Positions 1-6,860 of a stretch of DNA of 55,271 bases are shown here, in pieces. This DNA comes from Haloglomus irregulare. GTDB lineage: Archaea > Halobacteriota > Halobacteria > Halobacteriales > Haloarculaceae. The notes under the pieces were generated by a model, which was not told the DNA's origin, ran no database searches, and saw only the letters and a list, made by a program, of their open reading frames with translations. The stretch spans positions 1 to 55,271 of the forward strand of contig NZ_QMDX01000015.1 of assembly GCF_007421925.1 (NCBI RefSeq), in the 5' to 3' direction. How positions within the stretch are numbered: the first letter of the stretch is position 1; each line of letters opens with the position of its first letter. The translations under genes and the position numbers were made by a program.

Positions 1-51
1 CTGTTGGATTCATCCCACGAGTAAACTCGTGGGCGTTCTCCTTGATTATGT
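1..51 (-). mobile_element. Left end of an IS200/IS605-type element running off the window
   Basis: Read on the minus strand, a perfect hairpin (9-bp arms CCCACGAGT/ACTCGTGGG, positions 14-33) followed by ATGAATCC matches the left-end pattern of the other TnpB elements here (for example 46250-46267 followed by ATGAAGCC). A TTAC target (complement of 52-55) lies 18 bases before the hairpin arm, as in the intact element at 46230. The body with tnpB would lie left of the window. It interrupts the gene at 52-119. Confidence 0.65.
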
Positions 52-119
52 GTAATCCCTTCGGGGTACTCCGGTAGGTGGACGCCGTCGTAGAGTTCGA
101 CTGTATCGAATAGTCCCAT
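52..119 (-). pseudogene. 5' fragment of an unknown gene cut by the left-edge IS element
   Basis: Reading from ATG at 119 gives 22-23 residues beginning MGLFDTVELYDGVHLPEYPE, after which the frame meets the IS element at its TTAC target. The opening is acidic and coherent, unlike shadow reading frames nearby. It lies 13 bases downstream of the tRNA-Met gene in the same direction, so it is probably part of the tRNA-array transcript. I do not recognise the family. If the element inserted without loss, the rest of the gene lies beyond the left edge of the window. Confidence 0.45.
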
Positions 120-131
120 TGTTGTCCTCCA

Positions 132-202
132 TTGCGGGACCAGGAGTCGAACCTGGACCTCGGGGATATGAGCCCCGTGGACTGCCATTACCCTATCCCG
201 CA
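132..202 (-). tRNA. tRNA-Met (anticodon CAT)
   Basis: Minus strand: acceptor TGCGGGA/TCCCGCA with discriminator A, 4-bp D-stem with wobble pairs and a loop carrying GG, anticodon stem CGGGG/CCCCG with loop CTCATAT, T-stem CCAGG/CCTGG with loop TTCGACT. The anticodon is CAT; Met is assumed, but an Ile isoacceptor with a modified C34 has the same anticodon. The U1-A72 first pair is unusual for archaeal elongator tRNA-Met and resembles mobile or phage-type tRNAs. CCA is not encoded. Confidence 0.85.
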
Positions 203-306
203 GCACCACAATTGGGAACCCACTCATGGGCATCTCTCAGTTCTCCACAGCTGTCCGCCCCTCAGTCTCGTCGGCTGGAAGTGAGAGGTCTCGGACTGTT
301 GGAGAA

Positions 307-379
307 TGCTCCAGCCCGGATTCGAACCGGGGGCTCGGCCGTGAGAGGGCCGTGAGTTTGGCCGCTACTCCACTGGAGC
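307..379 (-). tRNA. tRNA-Glu (anticodon CTC)
   Basis: Minus strand: acceptor GCTCCAG/CTGGAGC with discriminator A, D-stem GAG/CTC, anticodon stem CGGCC/GGCCG with loop CTCTCAC (anticodon CTC), T-stem CCCGG/CCGGG with loop TTCGAAT. All stems are complete. It is separated from tRNA-Met by 104 bases in which I see no gene. Confidence 0.9.
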
Positions 380-427
380 GGGGTGGCCTCGTCTGGAACG
401 GATCGTCCGCCAGTGGATGGATGGCGG

Positions 428-568
428 TCACCTCGTTCCGTGGAAGTATGCGCCGTCCTCGGTGACACAGATTTCCACGCTTCCAATCGTGTCGATAGAC
501 GTTGTTTCACCGAGCGGGACGTGACGGAACGCTTCCTCCTCGCAGGCGGGGCAGACATTCGTTGTCAT
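428..568 (-). CDS. 46-residue one-CPxC zinc-finger-like protein inside the tRNA array
   Basis: ATG at 568 opens a 46-codon frame starting MTTNVCPACEEEAFRHVPLG and ending FHGTR. It has a CPAC knuckle near the N-terminus and one further Cys (residue 34) plus His residues that could complete a metal site. The ATG is 3 bases from the end of the tRNA-Ser gene and the stop is about 50 bases before tRNA-Glu, so it can only be expressed from the array transcript. Small CPxC proteins are common in haloarchaea and their viruses; the function is unknown. Confidence 0.55.
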   Translation of the reverse strand: MTTNVCPACEEEAFRHVPLGETTSIDTIGSVEICVTEDGAYFHGTR

Positions 569-570
569 GA

Positions 571-657
571 CGCCGCGACCCGGATTCGAACCGGGAGACC
601 GATAGCAGACGGCCACGGCGTAGCAGGCCGCTGGGTTCCCCACTACCCAGTCGCGGC
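571..657 (-). tRNA. tRNA-Ser (anticodon GCT)
   Basis: Minus strand: acceptor GCCGCGA/TCGCGGC, discriminator G (normal for Ser), anticodon loop CTGCTAC (anticodon GCT), a long variable arm typical of Ser, and T-stem CCCGG/CCGGG. The long variable arm rules out other GCT-reading possibilities. It lies 4 bases from tRNA-Pro, suggesting processing from one precursor. Confidence 0.9.
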
Positions 658-661
658 ACAG

Positions 662-734
662 TGAGCCGACGCGGATTCGAACCTCGGTCCTGTGCGCCCA
701 AGGCACAGATCGTCGTCCGCTGGACCATCGGCTC
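662..734 (-). tRNA. tRNA-Pro (anticodon TGG)
   Basis: Minus strand: acceptor GAGCCGA/TCGGCTC, discriminator A, anticodon stem TGTGC/GCACA with loop CTTGGGC (anticodon TGG). The T-stem CGAGG/CCGCG has an A-G mismatch at its middle pair, a possible sign of relaxed selection on this extra copy. Confidence 0.82.
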
Positions 735-788
735 ACGGGACTGCCGAGCGTTCGGCAGCTGATTATCTATCTGTACGACTTTCCAACT

Positions 789-820
789 GCGCAACCGCGA
801 CCGAGTAGTCGTGGTTGCGC
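789..820. repeat. 13-bp hairpin between tRNA-Pro and tRNA-Asp
   Basis: Arms 789-801 (GCGCAACCGCGAC) and 808-820 (GTCGTGGTTGCGC) pair over 13 positions with one G-T wobble around a 6-base loop. It lies in the 300-base gap that divides the array into two groups of tRNAs. It could be a processing or stability element in the array transcript. No T-run follows on either strand, so it is not an obvious terminator. The rest of 735-1036 holds no gene I can support. Confidence 0.6.
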
Positions 821-1036
821 GTCTCATCGCGGGGGCGTACTTCGGGTGTTCCCGGGAATACCACACCGGCTCATGTAGGTTGCAGACCCTGCTGGGCCCA
901 GCATCGTGGGAACGATCCAGCTGATCGCACCAACGGGCTGCCTACCTCGATGGGTATCCCCACGTGGCCACGCCACGCATCCACGCCGTCGGAACGCAGT
1001 TCCGACGAGCACCCGGTCGGCTTCGCCTCCCGGGTA

Positions 1037-1110
1037 CGCCGACGCCGGGATTTGAACCCGGATCACGGCCGTGACAGGGCCGTATGCTCGCCGGATTACA
1101 CCACGTCGGC
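1037..1110 (-). tRNA. tRNA-Asp (anticodon GTC)
   Basis: Minus strand: acceptor GCCGACG/CGTCGGC, discriminator G, anticodon stem CGGCC/GGCCG with loop CTGTCAC (anticodon GTC), T-stem CCGGG/CCCGG with loop TTCAAAT. It lies 4 bases from tRNA-Gln in the same orientation. Confidence 0.9.
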
Positions 1111-1114
1111 ATGT

Positions 1115-1188
1115 CGCCCCGGCCGGAATCGAACCGGCGACCTCCGGATTCAAAGTCCGGCGTCCCTCGCCAGCGGAGACTCCGGGGC
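1115..1188 (-). tRNA. tRNA-Gln (anticodon TTG)
   Basis: Minus strand: acceptor GCCCCGG/CCGGGGC, discriminator G, anticodon stem CCGGA/TCCGG with loop CTTTGAA (anticodon TTG), T-stem GCCGG/CCGGC with loop TTCGATT. It is the most upstream tRNA of the array, so a promoter should lie above 1188, but I cannot point to a convincing TATA box. Confidence 0.9.
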
Positions 1189-1910
1189 TCGACGTAGCCG
1201 CAGCTCTCGCTGCGGAGCTGTTGGCTAACGACTTCCGTACGCTCAGCGCGGACGAAGTCCGCTCGCTCCTGTATCGAACGAACGGAAACCAATCAGCCGC
1301 GAGCCTGGCACCCCGCACTCGCATCAGGCTGTGTCCTGAGCGAGTACTGGGCACAGGCAGGCGGCAATCCCGTGTTCCCCGACCCGTGACGGGTAGTCCG
1401 TATGGGGGCCGAGTTATGCGGGTGAGAGTGTCCGGCCGTCGCCGGATTGCGTCGAACTCTCGTATTCGAAGTCGGCGTGGATCCGGCGGTTTGCGCCCGG
1501 GCTCTTCGCACGCTGATCTTGTAGGCACTCGCCGAACACGGGACCCGCGGCTAAGCGAGAACGAGCACGCCGCGGGGTGAGGCGAGTGATGATCATCGTG
1601 TTGAACTCTCTCGATTTGAGGGGTGTATCGGACGTCAGCCTGGAATATCGTGGCAATTGTATTAAAATTAGTCAGGGTGTGTTACCCACAGGCACGGCAG
1701 TCACATTTCAAGATGCGGTTGCACACGATTTATTTCTCCAATATCGGCTCTCGTCGGTAGCTGGACGCTGGCCGATGATCGCGTTGGACCCACAGAAACT
1801 ATTTACACCAACCTGCTCTCTGTGGCGATAGATGAGTGGCCGATCGTTGGTTCGGTTCTAGCCGAGAGCCCAGTCACACGGCGTGACTGACGGTTCTCGG
1901 TTAGATACCA
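1189..1910. other. About 720 bases with no supported gene, upstream of the tRNA array
   Basis: Short frames exist on both strands but none has coherent composition throughout. AT-rich patches at 1655-1675 and 1725-1745 might hold promoter elements for the array (minus) or for the gene at 1911 (plus). No further tRNA fold was found here. Confidence 0.4.
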
Positions 1911-2342
1911 ATGACCGAGAATACCGACTCAAACGAATCTCAGAAGCCAGGGAGTGCAAACAGCAGGTGTTCCAACCACACCGAACAGCGATCATCCTCC
2001 GGATGCCAGTGCAGTGGTGCTTCCCCGCCGTGCGATGCATGTGACACCACCCAGTACGACAAACTCCACGAAGTCTCCCTTGGTGAGCGGGCGTATGATG
2101 TGTGTGGAGATTGCCTCCAGCTCCTCGTTGACGACGTCGAGGAGTACCACTGGTGGGATCGCCTGACTGAAGCGCACTACAATCGCGCTGCGGAGTTTCT
2201 CCGCTCCCTCGATGCAGTCTGGTGCGTGAAGGATCAGGCGTACGCTGGCGGGGAACTGTGGGTCCACACGCCCTATTGCGATGCTGCCGTCGTCAGAGAT
2301 GTGTGTGACCACTTTGGCTTTCAGATTCGCTGGTTTAGCTGA
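1911..2342 (+). CDS. Hypothetical Cys-rich acidic protein, 143 aa
   Basis: The protein has a Ser/Asn-rich N-terminus, then cysteines arranged C-x-C, C-x2-C and later C-x2-C (DACDTT, VCGDC) over residues 30-70, suggesting a treble-clef or zinc-ribbon fold, followed by an aromatic, acidic region ending FGFQIRWFS. Composition fits a haloarchaeal protein better than the 125-residue frame on the opposite strand. I do not recognise the family. A large imperfect hairpin starts 5 bases after the stop codon. Confidence 0.5.
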   Translation: MTENTDSNESQKPGSANSRCSNHTEQRSSSGCQCSGASPPCDACDTTQYDKLHEVSLGERAYDVCGDCLQLLVDDVEEYHWWDRLTEAHYNRAAEFLRSLDAVWCVKDQAYAGGELWVHTPYCDAAVVRDVCDHFGFQIRWFS

Positions 2343-2510
2343 TTGTAGGCGGTATGCTCCCTTCCTCAAGAAGCAACGCAGGCCGAAGGCCGAGTAGCGC
2401 GGTAGGGAGGGGATATACCGCCGTCATCATCTATCATACGCCTGCTTGTTGCTGGCCCACAGGCCCACGAACCGATACGCTTATGTTGAAACATTGTTTA
2501 ATCGTTGGTG

Positions 2511-2651
2511 ATGGATAGACACGAAATCGAAGGCCACGAAGTCATCAACGGCGAGGTGAAAGCCACCGGCAACGGCGCACACGTCCTCGTTCCCAAAGAC
2601 TGGCGTGGCGCAGACGTGAAGATTGTCCGAACATCAGAACCAACCGAGTAA
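2511..2651 (+). CDS. DUF2080-type transposon-encoded protein, 46 aa
   Basis: ATG at 2511 gives a 46-residue protein beginning MDRHEIEGHEVINGEVKATG and containing VLVPKDWRG. This matches, from memory, the DUF2080 family, short AbrB/SpoVT-like proteins found directly upstream of haloarchaeal tnpB genes. The tnpB start is 3 bases after its stop, so the two are co-transcribed. Its role is not established; an AbrB-like DNA-binding or autoregulatory function is plausible. Confidence 0.75.
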   Translation: MDRHEIEGHEVINGEVKATGNGAHVLVPKDWRGADVKIVRTSEPTE

Positions 2652-2654
2652 CCG

Positions 2655-3914
2655 ATGCACTATGCCTACAGGTTCCGGCTCAAGCCAACCACCGAACAGC
2701 GTGAGCTGTTGGATTACCACCGGGACACCTGTAGGCAACTCTACAACCACGCGCTCAGAGAATTTAACGAGATTCCTGAGTCTGCGGGAACACTCAACCA
2801 ACGAGTGCGACAGGTCCGCGACCAACTCACCGATCTTAAAGAGTGGTGGGACGAGTTGAACGACCTGTATTCGACGGTTGCTCAGGCCGCTATCATGCGG
2901 ATCGAAGACAGTATTACGGCACTCGGTGAGCTAAAAGAGAAAGGCTACGACGTCGGGAGTCTCAACTGGAAGGCACCACGCGACTTCCGCAGTTTCACGT
3001 ATGTTCAGTCTGGCTTCGAGTTCGACAAGAAGAACGGTCAGACTGTCCTCTCACTGTCGAAACTCGCGGATATCCCGATTGAGCGTCATCGGGACATCCC
3101 AGATGAGGAGACTGTCAAGGAAGTCACGCTCAAGAAAGAACCCACTGGAGAGTGGTATGCCTCCTTCGCCGTTGACGACAAGAATGAACCGCCCAAACCG
3201 TCGCTGGAAGATGTTGACGCCGGCGAGATGGTTGGCATCGACGTGGGGATTCTGAAGTATGCCCACGACACTGACGGCACAGCAGTTGGTTCACTCGACC
3301 TCTCGGACGAACGTGACAGACTCGAACGGGAGCAACGGAACCTCTCCCGGAAAGAGCATGGGTCGAACAACTGGGAGAAACAACGGCAGACGGTCGCAGA
3401 GTGTCACCAACAAATCAAGCGCAAGCGGCGTGACTTCCTGCATAAACTGTCGAACTACTATGCTCGTGAATACGACTTGGTGGCTGTCGAAGACCTGGAC
3501 GTGAAAAGAATGCTGGAATCACCGGGCAACAGCCGCAACACGGCGTCGGCGGCGTGGAACACCTTCACCGATCTGCTTGCATACAAGTGCAAACGCGAAG
3601 GCACGCACTTCGTGGAGGTTGAACCCGAAGGAACCACCAAAGAGTGCGCTGTGTGTGGTGTCGAAACCGACAAACCGCTGTGGGTGCGTGAGCACTCCTG
3701 TCCTGCCTGTGGCTTCGAGGCGGACAGGGACGCAAACGCGGCGTGGAATATTCTTTCTCGCGGACGCAACGATCTAGGAGTGGGTCACTCCGAAGAAACG
3801 CCTGTGGAGACTGCGCTCCCTGTGGACACTGCGGTTGTGTCTGCAAAGCGCGTCGTCGAACCAGGAAGCCCCTGCCTCAAGGAGCCGCCGGAGGCGGCGA
3901 GTAGGCAGGGGTAG
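2655..3914 (+). CDS. tnpB: TnpB RNA-guided nuclease (RuvC type), 419 aa
   Basis: TnpB proteins are OMEGA-type RNA-guided DNA endonucleases encoded by IS200/IS605-group elements. Here the N-terminal domain is intact (HYAYRFRLKPTTEQ). RuvC-I is GIDVG near residue 195, RuvC-II is VAVEDLDVKR near 276, a zinc ribbon is CAVCG ... CPACG, and RuvC-III is EADRDANAAWNI. All three catalytic acids (D, E, D) are present, so the protein could be active. The C-terminal tail extends into the right-end hairpin. Coupled to the DUF2080 gene just upstream. Confidence 0.92.
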   Translation: MHYAYRFRLKPTTEQRELLDYHRDTCRQLYNHALREFNEIPESAGTLNQRVRQVRDQLTDLKEWWDELNDLYSTVAQAAIMRIEDSITALGELKEKGYDVGSLNWKAPRDFRSFTYVQSGFEFDKKNGQTVLSLSKLADIPIERHRDIPDEETVKEVTLKKEPTGEWYASFAVDDKNEPPKPSLEDVDAGEMVGIDVGILKYAHDTDGTAVGSLDLSDERDRLEREQRNLSRKEHGSNNWEKQRQTVAECHQQIKRKRRDFLHKLSNYYAREYDLVAVEDLDVKRMLESPGNSRNTASAAWNTFTDLLAYKCKREGTHFVEVEPEGTTKECAVCGVETDKPLWVREHSCPACGFEADRDANAAWNILSRGRNDLGVGHSEETPVETALPVDTAVVSAKRVVEPGSPCLKEPPEAASRQG

Positions 3915-4112
3915 TTCACCGTTGTATACCCCGTTGACGATGGCTTCGAGTGCGTCTCAGAGCATGGGCCCTGTATCGAGATCAACCTCACGTTTACAGC
4001 CCAGCGTTCGGATCCACTCCCGATTGAATACGACATTCAGAATGACGTGACGTACCACGAGATCGAGTGGCTCGATGAGTATCGGCGCCTGTTCACGTCT
4101 CCTCTCGAGTAG
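3915..4112 (+). pseudogene. 3' fragment of an unknown gene flanking the TnpB element
   Basis: Directly after the tnpB stop, the same frame stays open for 65 residues with coherent acidic composition (VVYPVDDGFECVSEHGPC ... WLDEYRRLFTSPLE) and then stops. There is no start codon of its own. It is most simply the 3' part of a gene disrupted by insertion of the element; the 5' part is not recognisable at 2347. Family unknown. Confidence 0.45.
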
Positions 4113-4222
4113 TTCGACTCGCAGATCGAATTGTCTCTCCGAAATACGTTTGTGCAAACGCCTCACCATTTGACGACCCACATTGAGCGTCCGGCATCTG
4201 TATTCCACTCTCACCGATATAG

Positions 4223-4230
4223 TTATAAAC
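4223..4230 (+). promoter_or_regulatory. TATA box for the HTH-nucleotidyltransferase gene
   Basis: TTATAAAC lies 22-29 bases before the ATG at 4252, the spacing expected for a leaderless haloarchaeal transcript. This decides the start at 4252 rather than the in-frame ATG at 4183. Confidence 0.6.
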
Positions 4231-4251
4231 ACATCGGTGAAATTGGAATAT

Positions 4252-5913
4252 ATGAGAGAAGCGGAGCTACGGGTAATCGACTGTTTGCGGGATCAGTCCT
4301 ACTCTGTTGGCGAATTAGCCGATGCCATCGATAAAAGTCAGAGCTGGACGTCGGAGGTCGTTGGCGACCTCGAAAACGCCCATCTTGTAGACCGAACTGA
4401 CGGCGTCCAACTGGCTCCCACATACGAAGCATCACTGCTTGCCGAGCTCCTCGACCGCTACGCACTCGAGAACGTGCTGATAGGGACGAAAGAGGACATT
4501 TTGGGTGCGCTGCTCGACGGTCCGAAGACGATCTCGGAGTTACAAACACAGGGGTTCGCCAAGTCCACGCTCTACAAGCATTTGAACGAGATCCAGGAGA
4601 CGGGTGCGATCGCACACACGGACGACGGGTATGCTATCACCGATGACACGCTTCGGTCGTTCCTCGAAGCGAGAACCCGAACGACACCGTTCGAAACCGA
4701 ATATCGCGCGAACGGCGACCGACTGGTCGCAACGAGCAAGGACACCGTCGATGGGACGCCGACTGCGTTCTCGGCGTTCACTCGCTACGGTGTTGACTAT
4801 CACCCAGCGAAGACCTACGTCTATCAAGATGATCGGTCGCTGGGACTCGAGGAGGTTCTGATCCATGCGGTGACCGTCGCTGAGAACAAGAAACAGATGG
4901 CGATGGCTGGTGTATTCTATCTGACCCACCGCGCGAGCCTCGACGCCAGCGACCTGTGGCGGCTCGCAAACAGGTGGGAGTGCGTCGAGAAATGGGCAGA
5001 TCTCTTTGCATACATCGACCAGCGGGAGGTCCACCACGATGAGCTCTTTCTCCCGTGGGAGGAATTCATCGATCTCGCGAACGATTATGGGGTCTATCCG
5101 CGCGGCCAACATCCGGAAGATAGCCTTCGACGGGGGCTCGAAGAGCTTGGCGACCACCTGGAGACGCCTGTCGACGTGTATCTTCTCGGAGGCGGCAACC
5201 TCATTCTGCGTGGGTTGAAAGATTCGACGAAAGACGTCGACATCGTCGTTGAGGACGGACAGACGTTCTTTGCAATCGCCGAAGCGCTTCAGGACCTGGG
5301 ATACGAGGAGCGTAGTGACTTGGAAGCGGCATACAACCAGCTTGATCCCAGTATTGTGCTGGAGAAGGAAGGGTTTCCGCGCTGGGATATTTTCGTGGAG
5401 GCGGTCGCCGGCCAGCTCCAGTTGACGCCGGCGATGATCGAGCGGTGCGACCAATCATTCGAGTACGGCGATCTTCACGTACATCTGCTCTCGCTGACCG
5501 ATATCTTCGTGTTCAAATCGATTACGGAACGCGAAGGCGATCTCGAAGATGCCGCACTGATCGCCAGACAAGCCGACCTCGACTGGGAGAGCATCTTCCG
5601 AGAGATCAAGACCCAGGAAGATCGCACTGGCCAATTCTTCTCGTTTGCTGTGCTCGATACGCTCGATGTCCTCGACGAGCGACACGATATTGTCGCGCCA
5701 ATCACGGACCGGCTCGTCTCATACTGTCTCGAGAACGCGCTACTCGTCTCGTTGGACGCCCCGAAAACAATCGAAGACCTCCGAGAAGAGCTAGATTTCC
5801 CCGACCACCAGATCTACAACAAACTCCGGAAGCTCGAAGAGGAAGGACAGATCATCGTCGATCGTAGCGGTCGGCTCAATACGTACCAGCGAGCTGAATC
5901 AACTGACCGGTAA
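4252..5913 (+). CDS. Winged-helix / nucleotidyltransferase / winged-helix protein, 553 aa
   Basis: Order of parts: an N-terminal winged helix (residues ~1-60, ELADAIDKSQSWTSEVVGDL), a second winged helix (~85-135, TISELQTQGFAKSTLYKHL), a helical region, a nucleotidyltransferase core (~310-430) with GGGNLILRGLKDSTKDVDIV, where GG and the D-x-D pair are the fold's nucleotide and metal motifs, and a C-terminal winged helix (TIEDLREELDFPDHQIYNKL). This resembles DUF6036/AbiEii-like nucleotidyltransferases fused to DNA-binding domains. One polypeptide may combine toxin-like NTase and self-regulating DNA binding. The substrate is unknown. The in-frame ATG at 4183 lies upstream of the TATA box. Confidence 0.75.
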   Translation: MREAELRVIDCLRDQSYSVGELADAIDKSQSWTSEVVGDLENAHLVDRTDGVQLAPTYEASLLAELLDRYALENVLIGTKEDILGALLDGPKTISELQTQGFAKSTLYKHLNEIQETGAIAHTDDGYAITDDTLRSFLEARTRTTPFETEYRANGDRLVATSKDTVDGTPTAFSAFTRYGVDYHPAKTYVYQDDRSLGLEEVLIHAVTVAENKKQMAMAGVFYLTHRASLDASDLWRLANRWECVEKWADLFAYIDQREVHHDELFLPWEEFIDLANDYGVYPRGQHPEDSLRRGLEELGDHLETPVDVYLLGGGNLILRGLKDSTKDVDIVVEDGQTFFAIAEALQDLGYEERSDLEAAYNQLDPSIVLEKEGFPRWDIFVEAVAGQLQLTPAMIERCDQSFEYGDLHVHLLSLTDIFVFKSITEREGDLEDAALIARQADLDWESIFREIKTQEDRTGQFFSFAVLDTLDVLDERHDIVAPITDRLVSYCLENALLVSLDAPKTIEDLREELDFPDHQIYNKLRKLEEEGQIIVDRSGRLNTYQRAESTDR

Positions 5914-6059
5914 CGCTACACCAAGATTAAACTCGATGGGTGGATCGACGACATATAGACCTGAAGGAGACCGTCGATTATCTCGCCGAAGAACTCGATC
6001 TGGAGCGGAGCGACTCCGTCCGTGAAGTCGGTCAGTCCGTGACTGATCTCCGGGGCTAA
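5914..6059 (+). pseudogene. Remnant of a small coding region after the NTase gene
   Basis: Immediately after the TAA the same frame reads RYTKIKLDGWIDDI and stops. One frame over, 5961-6059 reads on as LKETVDYLAEELDLERSDSV and ends at TAA. Together they look like a decayed helix-rich protein or a lost C-terminal extension of the NTase. No start codon is visible. It ends 38 bases before a TnpB right end. Confidence 0.35.
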
Positions 6060-6096
6060 CGACAGACTATCTCTCCTTCTCCTCTGACAATCACTT

Positions 6097-6790
6097 TTGA
6101 GCTACCCACCGCTAAAGCGGTGGGATTCAGCGTGGACTCCCGCTCTGGCCGACACGTCGGCAGGTGATTCATACTCACCGTTCACGTTCAGCGTCCCGCT
6201 GTTCAAGCGCACGCCCAAGGGTGCGCCTTCGTCGCCCCCGGTTTGGTTGCGACGAAGATACCGCAAGCTAATGTTCTTCGCAGCGTTGTAATCAGCGTGG
6301 TTTTCGTAGCCACACTTCTGACAGTCGAAGGCTTCACCCTCACGGTTATCGGGGTGGGTGAACCCACAGGTTGAACACCGACGACTGGTGTTTTCCGGGT
6401 CAACCTGTTCCACTATGATACCGTACTCTACAGCTTTGTATTCGACGTATTCGTACAGGCGGTTGAACGCCCACTTGTGCCCCCACGACGCACCAGTACG
6501 CTCACGAATATCGGTCAAGTCTTCAAACGCAATCACCGAACAGCCGTGGTCGCGGGCTTCAGCCACCAACTCGTTCGCTATCCGGTGAAGCGTCATTTTG
6601 AAGCGATCTTCCTCTTTGCGTCCGACCGATTGGATGTTCTCGTGTGCCCAGCGTGTTCCGCACGCTTGCAAGTCGCCACGCCGGTTCTCGTACTCCCGCC
6701 GCCAATGGTCAAACTCGTCGCCAGTCCAGAATGTGCCTGTCGAAGCCACAGCGAGGTTGTTCACGCCGAGGTCAACGCCAATAGTTCTTT
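6097..6790 (-). pseudogene. tnpB: 5'-truncated tnpB with right end retained
   Basis: The minus-strand frame retains RuvC-I ([13 protein letters not shown]), RuvC-II ([11 protein letters not shown]), zinc ribbon (CSTCG ... CQKCG) and RuvC-III ([11 protein letters not shown]), but the whole N-terminal REC/wedge half is missing. A hairpin with arms CCACCGC/GCGGTGG just after the stop (about 6104-6122) and the bases GTAGCTCAA match the right end of the 8382-9820 element. The upstream edge abuts the AbiEii start region at about 6775-6790. Without its N-terminus it should not be a functional guided nuclease. Confidence 0.8.
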
Positions 6791-6855
6791 TCGGCGTACC
6801 CTTGCCGAACGCCCAGTTCGCGAGCGAGAATCCGGAGCCGGTCCTGACTGATCAT
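6772..6855 (-). pseudogene. AbiEii-type toxin, N-terminal 27 codons only
   Basis: Five bases after the AbiEi stop, ATG at 6855 opens [20 protein letters not shown] followed by AEKNYWR and a stop. The opening (helix, then a Glu-Lys-Asn/Asp-Tyr sequence) is the standard N-terminus of AbiEii/DUF1814 nucleotidyltransferase toxins, which are normally about 200-300 residues. From about 6790 downward the sequence becomes a TnpB fragment, so the toxin catalytic domain is gone. Confidence 0.7.
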
Positions 6856-6860
6856 CGCGA

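Larger units (their letters stand above)
2348..3914 (+). mobile_element. IS1341-type element (DUF2080 gene + tnpB, no tnpA)
   Basis: The left structure at 2348-2422 has outer arms GGCGGTAT/ATACCGCC and inner arms CCCTTCC/GGGAGGG. The right structure at 3869-3911 has arms CCCCTGCCT/AGGCAGGGG with inner GCCGCC/GGCGGC. Both carry TCAAG after the first arm and CGAGTAG before the last, so they look like matched ends with compensatory changes. The right hairpin overlaps the tnpB stop, as expected for the 3' part of a TnpB guide RNA. The element lacks a Y1 transposase and would need one in trans. Exact ends are uncertain; the left structure could instead belong to a lost copy. Confidence 0.6.

Noticed and set aside
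860-950. A possible seventh tRNA between tRNA-Pro and tRNA-Asp
   Set aside because: A short palindrome and TTGCA-like parts are present, but no acceptor stem, T-arm or anticodon loop can be aligned.
1190-1320. A plus-strand stretch reading LLANDFRTLSADEVRSLLYR
   Set aside because: It looks protein-like for about 35 residues but has no start, no continuing frame and no recognised family.
1577-1831. An 84-residue plus-strand frame
   Set aside because: Its composition is unlike haloarchaeal proteins (not acidic, mixed codons), and it lies in an AT-richer non-coding stretch.
4540-5454. A 304-residue minus-strand frame opposite the NTase gene
   Set aside because: No motif or promoter, and the plus strand has clear domains and a TATA box.
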